From Zasmidium citrigriseum (Eukaryota; Ascomycota; Dothideomycetes; Mycosphaerellales; Mycosphaerellaceae), in the NCBI GenBank assembly GCA_002786025.1, contig NHNW01000002.1, positions 868,001 to 932,000 of the forward strand: DNA of 64,000 nt, in the 5' to 3' direction. Below, in pieces: positions 48,490 to 59,434 of the stretch. The position numbers and the translations under genes were made by a program. Positions within the stretch are counted from its first letter, which is position 1. Each line of letters begins with the position of its first letter. The notes under the pieces were generated by a model. The model saw nothing but the letters and a program-made list of their open reading frames with translations. It was not told the DNA's origin and ran no database searches.

Positions 48490-48931
48490 TCAACAATAAA
48501 CCTCACAAGCCGCCACCTTAAACGTCGTCCACCCAGCATACCCCGTTGTCATCGGCGCCTCACAAACACACGCCCCATCGCCCCTCCGAAACGACTCAGA
48601 CCCATTCCCATCACCACTGCAAGAATTCATCAACGTGAAATACCACTCGGTACCCCTATTATCGCGTCACGACATGCTAGACGACTCGTCGCAGGTGGCT
48701 TCGTACAGAGTCGTGCACTGGGAGTGACTGTCTTCGGAGTTTGGGACAGGACTTTTTGCCCGTCGAGTTCGATGTACCAGCTGGTGGTGTTGCCGTTGGC
48801 GTCTCAGGTGTCGACTGGACGGGTTAGAGGGGTTTTGGTGAGAGAGGTGGTGGTGGGTGCTTACAGTATTTGACGTGGATGCCCAAGGCAGTTGGGAGGA
48901 GGAGGGCGAGTGAGGCGAGTTGGAGCTGCAT
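48490..48931 (-). pseudogene. Broken small Cys-rich secreted-protein gene
   Basis: The ATG at 48931 opens a classic signal peptide (MQLQLASLALLLPTALG). The intron 48807-48863 (GTAAGC...CCTGAG) follows within the codon after VKY. The next exon gives YANGNTTSWYIELDGQ and then slips frame in a run of A and C near 48755. In the corrected frame an in-frame TGA falls near 48674, after DESSSMS. Downstream coding resumes with WYFTLMNSCSGDGNGS and ends CEVYC at 48490. At least seven Cys are spread over the rest. The likely ancestor is a secreted effector-like protein of roughly 120 residues. Disabling lesions could also be sequence errors. Confidence 0.55.
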
Positions 48932-49608
48932 GGTCGATGGTGTGAGTGAGTTGGGGTCCGAGGAAGTTGAAGTTGAAGTCTTTGTTTCTGCGTCTGCTGA
49001 CATGAATGACAGGCTTGAAGTACTTATATCCATCCGCTTGCAACCCTTTCAACCCAGGCCACCGCTGGGAGAATGATCCAGTTTTGACATATGCCTGCTC
49101 CTGGTTAGCGTGAGAGTGCAATAGTCGAGGCAACAGGCACCACGTAACGACTCGCTGTTCAGACTTTGCGGCCTGCTACCATCGACTCCTGAGGTTACGT
49201 GACAACTCCAACATACCCAACGCGATGTAACAAGCCAAGCCACTGCCTCACCCACTCAAGACTTCAAACCAGCAGTGAATCCTGATCTCGACTGTCGAGA
49301 GTTCGATGTATGTCTGAATCCGGAAATCTTTCAGCCCCAATTCCGACTGTTCAGCTAGGAGGCCTTACACACACCCTCAATACAGCGAAGTCTATCACCA
49401 GCTAAAGAGCTTTCGGCTGGTGTGATGACTACGGGCCGTCGAGGATTCCCCAAAGAGGGCATTGGGTCACAGCCTCACTTGTATCGATATCTAACGTTGA
49501 GAAGAGTAGGATGGGATATATATCTCTTGTTGATCAAGACTTCAGAAGCACAGCAAAACCCAACAACTCCAACCAGGCCTCAATCACTCGATTCTTGTCT
49601 TTCTCACA
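48932..49608. other. Divergent intergenic region with TATA-like sites
   Basis: A minus-strand GATATAAGTAC (near 49019-49031) sits about 90 bases upstream of the secreted-protein ATG. Otherwise no features before the RTA1 promoter. Confidence 0.4.
49516..49524 (+). promoter_or_regulatory. TATA box of the RTA1-family gene
   Basis: GATATATAT lies about 85-90 bases before the ATG at 49609, at a usual distance. Confidence 0.45.
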
Positions 49609-50675
49609 ATGCTCGACCGCAACTCCTGCACCCTCGCCACCTGCAGCGTCGAGCTGTATGGCTGGTACTCCTACATCCCCAACGTCCCCGCGAACGCCCT
49701 TTTCCTCGTCATCTTCGCCCTCCTAGCTTTCGCGCAGCTCTTCCTCGCGATCAAATACCGCGTCTGGGGAACCTTTGCCGGCGGTCTTGTTCTAGGTTGC
49801 TTGACGGAAGCGGTTGGATACGTCGGCCGTGTTCTTCAAGGCGAAGGGGATGGGATCTTTAAGAAGAGGTGAGTAGAACCCGCAGCCACCATAATACCTC
49901 TCGAAGAGATCTTGTCGCTGATCGACTGGCATTGTATCAGTTACTTCACAATCCAACTCGTCTGCCTCACCATCGCCCCCGCCCTAATCTCCGCCCCCGT
50001 CTACCTCTCCCTGGGACGCATCGTCAAAGCCTACGGTCGTGGCTATTCCCTCCTCACGCCTCGCCAATACGCCGTCACGTTCATCTGCTCCGACGTCGTC
50101 TCGCTCCTCCTGCAAGCCGCTGGAGGTGCTTTGGCTGCTACGGGCAAGACGGAGAAGAAACTCAACAACGGTGTGCACATCCTTGTCGCGGGTCTTGCGT
50201 TCCAGGTCCTTTCGCTGGCTGTTTTCATGGCTCTGGCGGGGATTTTCGCGATGAGGGTGAAGAGGGGGACGAAGCCGAGGAATGAGAGGTTTGAGAGGCT
50301 TCGTCGTGAGAAGCAGTTTAAGCTCTTTATTGGTGGTATGTCTCCACCCATTCTCCTACCCTCTACCCAGACTAACAACTCCTTTCTCCAGCCATCGCCC
50401 TCGCCACCCTGACCATCACGATCCGATGCATTTACCGTGTCGTCGAACTCGCTGGTGGTTTCCGAACGCATGAAGCCAACGACCAGGTTGCTTTGATGGT
50501 TCTTGATGGCCCGATGATCATGATTGCGGTTGGGGCACTGACGTTCTGTCATCCGGGACCTTTGTTCTATGGGGAATGGAAGAGGTTGGGTACCGATTCC
50601 GGGATTCCTGACGAGGGTCTTCGTGGCGGTAAGGCAGGAGGCTATGAGGTTGTAGAGCGAAGTGTGGCTGTTTAA
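49609..50675 (+). CDS. RTA1-family seven-transmembrane protein
   Basis: Exons 49609-49868, 49941-50335 and 50392-50675 encode 312 residues. Seven hydrophobic segments, beginning NALFLVIFALLAFAQLFLAI. Family motifs include EAVGYVGRV, LTIAPALISAPVYLSLGRIV (signature), FICSDVVSLLLQAAGGAL, and CIYRVVELAGGF with the trailing HEANDQV. RTA1/RSB1/PUG1 relatives are plasma-membrane proteins linked to lipid (sphingoid base) translocation and azole tolerance. The direction of transport here is inferred only by family. Confidence 0.93.
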
Positions 50676-51024
50676 GGCGGTGGTTGTCGTATTCGTTGGC
50701 TGAGTCGTATTAAGACGACCTGGGGATTTCGAGACTGGTCTTTATGATATCTCCTCGTGAGTTCTTAGGTCTGACTTATCTGTCGGGTTAATAGATTGTT
50801 GAAAAGATCAGGTCTGTGATCAGGATACAAAGTCGAGTATTTCATGCTTGAGTATGATCCTTGTCTCCTACTTGAAAGCTCAAAGTAGAAGGAAGGACTT
50901 AGAGAGATGGCAGGGTCCCACTGCTCATGACAATCAGCTGAACTTGCTCGTTGCAAGCAGGCGACGCTTGTTGAAAAAGAGCATAGCCACAACATACATC
51001 ATCCACATCTCCCATCATAAATAC

Positions 51025-51624
51025 CTACCCCTTCTGCCCCCAGGCATACCCCTTCTCAACCCCCGCCTCCGTGCGCTGAGTCCCCTGCAAATTCACACTC
51101 AACTCCGGCTTCTTCACAATAGTCTGCAAAACCACACAATACCTCTCCGTCAACTTCCCCAACTTCTCCACCTTGTCCTCAGGAACCTCCACCCCATCCT
51201 CAAACTTCAAATCAAACGCCAACCGAATATTCTGAAACCCCACAGGAGCATTCCTATCAACCCCCATCGTGCCCTTGAAATCCAAGTCCCCCTCCGCCCG
51301 CACCGTACCCGACTTAATCGGAATGTCCATTGCCGTTGCGACGGCTTTGAGCGTCACGCCCGCGCAGGCGACGAGGGCCTCCAGCAGGAGGTCGCCGCTG
51401 CAGAGCTCACCACTGATCTCGGGGTCTTCGCCGCCGGATTTCTGGTGCAGACCGGCGATTTTTTGTTGGGCCTGAGCCATTTGTTTTCCGGTGTCGAGTT
51501 TGCATGTTATGGAGGAGGAGTCGAGGGTGCCGGAGGCGTTGAGGGTTATGATTGCGGCTGAGGGGTCGTCTTTGTATTGTTGTTTGAGGGGGGCTTGTTT
51601 TGAGCGGAGGGCGGCGGAGGCCAT
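51025..51624 (-). CDS. OsmC-family peroxide-type protein
   Basis: A single exon of 199 residues. The OsmC/Ohr fold is shown by GELCSGDLLLEALVACAGVT (the first Cys lies in the peroxidase-type helix) and ERYCVVLQTIV with the second conserved Cys. The N-terminus (SAALRSKQAPLKQQYKDDPS) is an extension. Bacterial relatives reduce organic hydroperoxides through two Cys. The partner Cys positions agree, but fungal function is not tested. Divergent from the DAK-like gene, 702 bases apart. Confidence 0.88.
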   Translation of the reverse strand: MASAALRSKQAPLKQQYKDDPSAAIITLNASGTLDSSSITCKLDTGKQMAQAQQKIAGLHQKSGGEDPEISGELCSGDLLLEALVACAGVTLKAVATAMDIPIKSGTVRAEGDLDFKGTMGVDRNAPVGFQNIRLAFDLKFEDGVEVPEDKVEKLGKLTERYCVVLQTIVKKPELSVNLQGTQRTEAGVEKGYAWGQKG

Positions 51625-52326
51625 GGTGAGTGTATAGATCTTTCGAGTCTTTCTTCTGTTCTATGCGAGGTGTTTCTAAGCAAGTGAGGTCGACTTTGAG
51701 GTTTCACAAACTGGAAGTACTCCTGGAGAAGCTCTTTATTACGGAGACCGGCATCTGGACCAAACCATCGAATTGCTCATCTTGCCCCGCTACCTTACCC
51801 CTCCATCGTGGGAGCAGCAAGGCAGATCCATCCCACCGAGGAGGGAGCTTTCTGTACCTGCATGCATGCGACCGTCCGCGCCGACGAGCCGAGCATGGCG
51901 AGTATCGAAAGACTAGAAAGGGAGGCCGAAGGACGACAGACGCGAAAAGTTGGACGAAGTTCTGGACACATCTTCCACGATGCTCACGCCAGTACTTCGA
52001 CGCCGGCTCGGTCTTTCGGTGGTGGAGGAAAGAACGATCGTGGGATGCCACATTGGGAATTCCGGGAAGCACGCTGGCAGGAGCGAGGGGAGAGGGCCTT
52101 CACCTGCTGCTGCTGGTACCTCGAGCTTCTCCACAACCACCACTGAAGGCTGAGAGGGTACGTATAAACAGGTCTTGGGCGTGCAGTCATGTGGATGGTC
52201 TAGACGACGGTGAGCTCAACGGGCAGTTCTTTCTCCTCTCTCTTAAACATCTCTCACCTCTTCCTCAACCAGATCTCCTCTCGTTCCCTTTCCTTTCCTC
52301 TGCTCAAAAAGAAAGAATACACCACC
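51625..52326. other. Divergent intergenic region, OsmC and DAK-like promoters
   Basis: Open frames overlap on three frames without codon bias. CT-rich leader precedes 52327. Confidence 0.45.
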
Positions 52327-53939
52327 ATGGCAGTCGTCGTAGAACAAACCCTCCCCTTCACCCCCCAAACCCTCGACCTGCAATCCTCCACCCGCTGGAA
52401 CACCCTCTTCCCCCTCCTCCGCCCCACGGTAAAACCAATCCAAACCCCCAAAGGCCAAACCCTCCTCGTCGACACCTCCAAAGCGCACCAAAACGCCCTC
52501 CACATCATCGCCATAAACCAACCCGGAAACTTCTCCTCCAAACTCCTCGACGACCACCACGTAACCGCAATCGTCACAGAAGCAAGTGGCGGAGCCGGGA
52601 TCCTGACAGCCCAGGATCTCGCCCACGCGTTGTCGTCTGCGGGCATTGAAGTCAAGAATGGCGTTGTGGTGGTTCGGTGTGGGAAGGAGAGGAAGTTGGA
52701 TGTTCATGAGCCGGGGGTGATGGAGGTTACTTCGTCTGGGGAGTTGGAGGCGGATCACATTCTCCACCTCCTCGGAACGGCCACAGGGGGTACGAGGGCG
52801 AATCCCCATCAGACTGCTGAACTTCTTAAGGCTTTTGTTAAGAGTGCGAGTACCACGCATTCGAAGTTCCATACGGAGAAAGCGGAGGGGAATCCGGCTG
52901 TGTTGCATGCTGAGGGGCCGGCGGCGTTTAAGGGTTGTCGAGAGGCAGTTGAGAAAGATTTGAGACTGGCGATGAAGGCTCATGCGGGACAGGAGGGGGA
53001 TGTGGTGTATTCGGTGCACTTTAGTGATGTGAATGGGTTGTCGAGGTTGGAGAATTATATTATTGCGGGAGAGATTGCGAAGTTTCTCGGTAAGTCCTCC
53101 AGTCCTACTCATCCCCAACAGGATCCAAGACTGACTTCTTGCAAGACTCTCAAAACGTCCCCTACGCCCTCTCCCACAGCACAATCCTCTCGCACACCTC
53201 CCTCGCGAGGGGCTTCTCCATCTCGATCGCCGCTATTCCCAAGTCCTACCTCTCCCCAAGCGCAAAGCCCCAACCGCACAAACCCATTGGCGCCTCATCC
53301 GCTTCTTCCTCAGATCTGAAGAAGAGCCTCTCGCCCTCCAACGTCCAGATCTCCTTCGCCGATGCTGAAGTTCGCAAGAGGATCGAAGCTGGCTGCAACG
53401 CCGTCATTAAGGAAGAGCCAACGATCACGGAGTACGATACGATCGTCGGGGATGGAGATTGTGGATATACGCTCCGTGACGGAGCAAAGAAAGTTCTCGA
53501 CTTCGTGAAAGACAAAGACTTGTCGAAGCTGCCACAGGTCGTCGCAGACCTTGTTGCTGAGCTGGAAGTCAATATGGGCGGAACCTCAGGAGCGCTCTAT
53601 TGCATCTACCTCACCGCCCTCTCCAACGCTCTGGCGACAGAGAAGAGCGTCCCCGCGGCGCTCAAGAGCGCGTTGGAGCAGTTGTGCAAGTACACAAGAG
53701 CCAGAGTGGGTGATCGAACGATGATGGATGCGCTGATTCCTTTTGTCGAGACGCTGGAGGGCAAGGGCGGCGATGCGAAGGCTGCGTTGGGCGAGGCAGA
53801 GAAGGGCGTTGAGGGGACGAAGAAGATGGAGGCGAAGTTGGGGAGGAGTACGTATTTGGATGAGAGTGCGACGAGAGGTGTGCCGGACCCGGGGGCTTAT
53901 GGGTTGTTGGTGCTTTTCAAGGGGATGAGTTTGGTGTGA
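52327..53939 (+). CDS. Dihydroxyacetone kinase-like protein with reduced DhaK half
   Basis: Exons 52327-53089 and 53146-53939 encode 518 residues. The C-terminal half is a clear DhaL domain: TIVGDGDCGYTLRDGAKKVL (Mg-ATP aspartates), LEVNMGGTSGALYCIYL, GDRTMMDALIPFVE and GRSTYLDESAT. The N-terminal half should be DhaK, but the GGGSGHEP-type motif with the covalent dihydroxyacetone His is absent. Only the late SDVNGLSRLENYIIAGEIA and SILS-like ILSHTSLARGFSISIAAIP resemble it. Full-length fungal DAKs have about 590 residues. The product may be a kinase-dead or DhaL-only enzyme. Divergent from OsmC. Confidence 0.8.
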
Positions 53940-53998
53940 GTTGAAGTTCTTTGTAGCGACATATCGTGAAATTTTGTTCTTCATCTTAGACTGGACGG

Positions 53999-55132
53999 TC
54001 ATATATCCAAATACCCGTCCACCCATCTCACGCCGCCTCTCTCACCCCGCGGTCTGGTGAGCTCTCGTCTGATGATTGCTGCATCAGCTTTGCTTTCGTC
54101 CAGATACATACCCTTTTTGCCTCCAGCGAAGGTGACCGTTTCCAATCCACTCAACTCGAGGAGGCATGCAGCACCATCGTGAAGCCACAGCTGTCGGGAT
54201 CCAGGCAGTATAAGGACAGGCCTCTGTAGGCGGATCGTGATACCCCTGAGCTTAGGACATGACGCCAGGAGAGAAAAGGCAATAGCGTCTTCTCGGTGGC
54301 CACATGTGACATCGACGTATTTGAGCAGCTCGCGCCCATGTGAGCCAATGTGCCGGAGGAAGAGGTACAGGAGTTTGGTGGAATCGAACTTGTAGGTCGT
54401 GTTGGTGAAGAGGATGTCAAGGGCTTCCTCGTAGACAGCACGACAGGTACATAGAAGATTCGTCTTGGTCATGTCCCTCGGCCCGGTCTTGGTGAAACCC
54501 ATCTCTGTAATGATGCGGATCGACGGCTTGCTGAGCGTGACGATGGGAGTGACGCGCTGCATCTCAGGCATTATCATGGAGTAAATCTGTACTCGGATTT
54601 CGGTGGGGAGGGAGAAAAGCGAGCTCGTCTGCGTCTGTCTCTCGCCGGTTGCTAGCTGTTGCTGAGGCATCGACCGACGCTCCCACATGCTGCGAATGGC
54701 ACTGAGCCGCGTGCCGCCTCGCAGGTCTGATTCGATAGACTGCGGGTCGATGGGGATTCGACTCTGAAGAAACTCGCAGGCCGCATGATGAAGCTTGAAG
54801 CCTGTGTATACATCGTCCCGATCGGAAGACGTCGTGTTGAAAAGCGAACTCTGGAGAGCACCCACGCTGTCCTCGCGCTTGACGAACTTGTTGCATGTGA
54901 TGCAGTGCGAACCGTCTTCCAAAGCCTCCACAGGCGGACGGTCGCAAACATGGCCGGTCGCAGCCAGCTGGCGCGCTGTTGGCTCTACATCGTCCCAGTA
55001 TCCTCGGAAGGTGTCTAGTCGGTCAATGTAGCCGAGCATGGAGGTGCTGATGGAGGTCATGTTGGGTGGTGGTTTCGCATTCTCGAACTGTAGGCTTGTC
55101 ACGCCGGAGAGCGGCACATTGGCGGCGTACAT
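53999..55132 (-). CDS. Cys/His-motif protein with F-box-like SLPTEIRVQIYSM segment
   Basis: 377 residues from ATG 55132; a longer open frame to 55363 runs into the KRR1 promoter and starts just 13 bases from it, so I chose the internal start, 47 bases downstream of a TATATA. Near residue 70, HVCDRPPVEALEDGSHCITC is followed by HHAACEF 45 residues on, a CxxC...HxxxC layout as in BIR-like zinc folds. LFSLPTEIRVQIYSMIMPEM near residue 195 is the F-box-like EIRxxIY motif, followed by NLLCTCRAVYEEALDILFTN. Unknown function; a fusion of the two motifs is uncommon. Confidence 0.72.
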   Translation of the reverse strand: MYAANVPLSGVTSLQFENAKPPPNMTSISTSMLGYIDRLDTFRGYWDDVEPTARQLAATGHVCDRPPVEALEDGSHCITCNKFVKREDSVGALQSSLFNTTSSDRDDVYTGFKLHHAACEFLQSRIPIDPQSIESDLRGGTRLSAIRSMWERRSMPQQQLATGERQTQTSSLFSLPTEIRVQIYSMIMPEMQRVTPIVTLSKPSIRIITEMGFTKTGPRDMTKTNLLCTCRAVYEEALDILFTNTTYKFDSTKLLYLFLRHIGSHGRELLKYVDVTCGHREDAIAFSLLASCPKLRGITIRLQRPVLILPGSRQLWLHDGAACLLELSGLETVTFAGGKKGMYLDESKADAAIIRRELTRPRGERGGVRWVDGYLDI

Positions 55133-55177
55133 GTTGAAGCGTGTGAGAGAGCCATTCTGGCAGCTGATGCCTTCACC

Positions 55178-55190
55178 GGCTGGATATATA
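55178..55190 (-). promoter_or_regulatory. TATATA box upstream of the Cys/His gene
   Basis: The minus-strand reading GCTATATATCC lies about 50 bases before ATG 55132, consistent with that start. Confidence 0.45.
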
Positions 55191-55324
55191 GCAGCTGAAT
55201 GTCGATGCCTGAGGGAGAGTGGAGAGTAGATGGAGATGTCGGTGATGTGAGGCCTGGCAGATGGATGGCGGAGGCCGGACCGAGCCGCTCGCGTAAAACT
55301 TCCCTCCGTCGCGCTTTCTCCTAG

Positions 55325-56398
<1,074 letters not shown>

Positions 56399-57329
56399 GA
56401 TGTAAAAATTGTATTTGTCCGGCTTTGACTGATGTTAGCAAGGCGTCTGGTGGGAATGATACCTCGAATTCAAGTTGTCCGGAGAGAAGCATCTTTGCTC
56501 GCCCAAGTCAGCTCTTATTCCATTACTTCTTCACAGCACGAGATGAGCCTGCGCCTGCTGGACTTGCTCATACGGCATGGTCCGAGCCCCTTGGCCTTCG
56601 ATCTGCGGGCCTCGTGGATTTTTTCAAGACTCCCAGCTGCTGGAGAAAGTCCTCTCTGAGGACACCCCGATCTCGACAATGGATGCAAGACCCCTGTCTT
56701 TTTCTGGCGAGCTCACAATCAGTATGCATCACATGCTGCACTCGATACTATGCATGCAATGCGTCTGTGACCATCGAACTGCAAGCGAGCTGAACGTTGC
56801 TGTTCTCGCTACCATTTCGAGCCCAATGTTACACATGCGGCTGGACTTGACCAGGCCCTTCGACCAGGACTATTTGGGGCCATTTCCCTCTGCCGAAGAG
56901 CTGAACTTGGACGCTGTTTTACGCCAAATGCTTGGCCAACTGCGTGTGCACGCTCTATCACTTGGCAACGAGCTGAATGAACCCTGCCCTACTCGCTTCC
57001 GTTGGGGCCACACTTTTCAGGACTCGTTCTGACTCTCTCACGACCCATTTACGGCATTATAAATCAACCATGTGTCGATGGTTCATCTGTCGCGGGCCTT
57101 TGGACGGCCCGGCCACAGATGCGGCTCCTTCAAGCGATCCTCTCGATGTGGATTGTCATGCTCCCACACATGCAGGTGTGAATTGTGGGAGAGATACATG
57201 TCCTTGAACTCAAACTTGGCAGCCTTACTGTCATGCAGACTCGACAAGTATATATCGTCGGATCCTGGACGCCTTTTGACGCATCACTCTTGACCTGATG
57301 CCACACTTTCGTCTTTTTGACTGCCCGTC
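56399..57329. other. Intergenic between KRR1 and membrane gene A
   Basis: A 151-residue plus-strand frame (56577-57032) lacks motifs and overlaps other open frames; not called as a gene. Confidence 0.4.
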
Positions 57330-59434
57330 ATGTCGTTCGACATTGACTTCACGTACGCCTCGACCTCCTATTCCTCATCATCGCTCTATGTCTGGGATGA
57401 GATGATGACCAGGCAAGGGTACTGGGGATCATATTCTCTATATCTGTTTAGCGAAGGCTGTCAGTTCGAGGGTAGAACAGACTGCGCTGCGGCATGCAAT
57501 AGCATTGAGAGTTTGTGGAACTCCAATCAGTCCATCTTCACCTTGCACAATTGCGCGGTAAGAGAAGCTGTCTTTTCGAATGCAGGAACCGTACGAGCAG
57601 CTCATCGCGACTCTAGGTGTACCCCATCATCGTCGAGCTTTACAACGAGAACAATCTCACCGACTCCGGTCTCGATCTGATGAACCAGTTCAACATCCTT
57701 CCCGATTCCGAAGATTCAACGAAAGGTACCGCCCTTTCGACTTGCATCAGGGACTTTTGCGACACAACCGACTCGGCGAATACTCCGGGATGTCATTCTC
57801 CATGGTCCACCCCTCCAAACAGAATCAGCTTTCGAGGGACGAATTGCACCGGGCAAGAAAATGATACTTCTTATGATTCTTGTTATCGCGAGTTTGATCT
57901 TGTAAGACCACGTCCCCGCATGGAGACGAAGATGGGTAGCTGATGCAGTCAAGGCGTATAATCCATACATGTGCACCAATGTCGCCAGAGATCTCGGGGT
58001 CAATCTGGACATATCAGGGATTGGAGTATGTGATGGCCGTTTGGTCTGAGGGTGACTTGTCGTACTGACTGGCAGCAGATGCTCGTGGCATACATCATCC
58101 AAGTCGGCGTTGTTCTCCTGACGTGCATCATGTGGCATTGCCTGCAAGACTGGGGCAAGCTTGGAGTCTTCTTCCACATCAAACTCTGGAAGAGATCCGA
58201 AGACCCCGTGGCCTCAGCCGAGAAGGCCCAGGCCAAGCTCAAGAGGTCCAAACTGTACGCATCATTCGTAAAGGCCCTTGCGGAGTTCCAGAAAGCGCAA
58301 GTCTTCTTCCTCGCCGCGGTCCTAGTAGCAGCATTGATTGCGTGGAATCATCCAACTGTCCTGTCCAACGACCCGGATCAACAAGTCAGCGAGCATGATC
58401 AGCAGCGAGCGGGAGCGACGCTGATGAAGAACTTCAACATCCTCATCGACTTGGCCTATGCGGGCTCTTTCCCGATTGTGCTCGGCTTGTTGACTCTGAG
58501 AAACGCAGGCAAGAGAGATACCTACACGTTGGTCATCTCCACCTTTCCGCTCATTCTCGCTGTCATCATTCTCATCTCGACGGGAGGAGAAGCTGCCACG
58601 AAGTCCCAGGTTACGGTGATGCCCAGCGACGGTCCGGAATCTTGCGCTAAGGTCAAGCCGACTGATTATTGCTTTCCGAGTACCTATAGTCTGTCCATGC
58701 TGGCCAAGATCGGAGGCGGACCCATCACAATATGCTTCTTTGTCATGTTGTGTATCATCCTGGAGCGGACGAAGTTGTTCAAAGACCGTAGTAAAGCACC
58801 ACTGCCGGCACGGCCGTCGAGCAAAGACAGGAACGCCCTGGCCAGAGTCTGGGAAAGGTTCGTCGACAGCACGGCTCAGAGACAAAACATCTTCGAGGCT
58901 CTGCGTGACTGGATTCTCCAACGCCAACGGCTCTGGGTGAAATATGAACGAAATGTTCAAGACCGCCGCTGGCTACGTTGGCTCGCGTGGGTTTACCTCG
59001 ACACAGGCGAGAATATCCTCCACTTCGTCAGCAAGCTCCTTGTATTTGCGGCTGAAATCACCCTGGGCGCATTCAATGTTGTCCTGCTACATGAGTACGC
59101 TCGCATCATCCGACCCAAAGAATACCGCGTCTCCGATTTCCAGGTTTGGACGCTTGGTCAAGTCATCGCTGTCACGGTTTGGTTTCCTGTGTTAGTCGAA
59201 TTCGTATGGGACTGTTATGGTAAGTCTTTCGATTACCAGATGCGGTTGCAATGTTGGCTTACATAGATAGACGGCATCGCCAAAACTCTCGAAAGCCGTA
59301 TCCTCCCCGACTCCTACCGCGTCGTCAAAGTCGACGCCGCAGCTCCCGACGATTCAGCTTCTGTCGTGCAACTGAACCCGCTCCCGCCCATTGGACCCTA
59401 TGAACAATTGCAGACGGATTATTCACAGCCATGA
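57330..59434 (+). CDS. Seven-span membrane protein with Cys-rich N-domain, paralogue A
   Basis: Exons 57330-57557, 57617-57901, 57954-58025, 58079-59219 and 59271-59434 encode 629 residues. The first 195 residues are Cys-rich with N-glycosylation sites (SNQSIF, ENNLTD) and precede about seven hydrophobic helices: LVAYIIQVGVVLLTCIMWHC, VFFLAAVLVAALIAW, LAYAGSFPIVLGLLTL, VISTFPLILAVIILI, PITICFFVMLCIIL, LVFAAEITLGAFNVVLL and VIAVTVWFPVLVEFVW. A Cys loop GPESCAKVKPTDYCFP lies between helices 4 and 5. There is no conventional signal peptide. The family is unrecognised. NAG/NAG acceptors at 58075 and 58078 allow a one-Gln variant. Confidence 0.8.
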
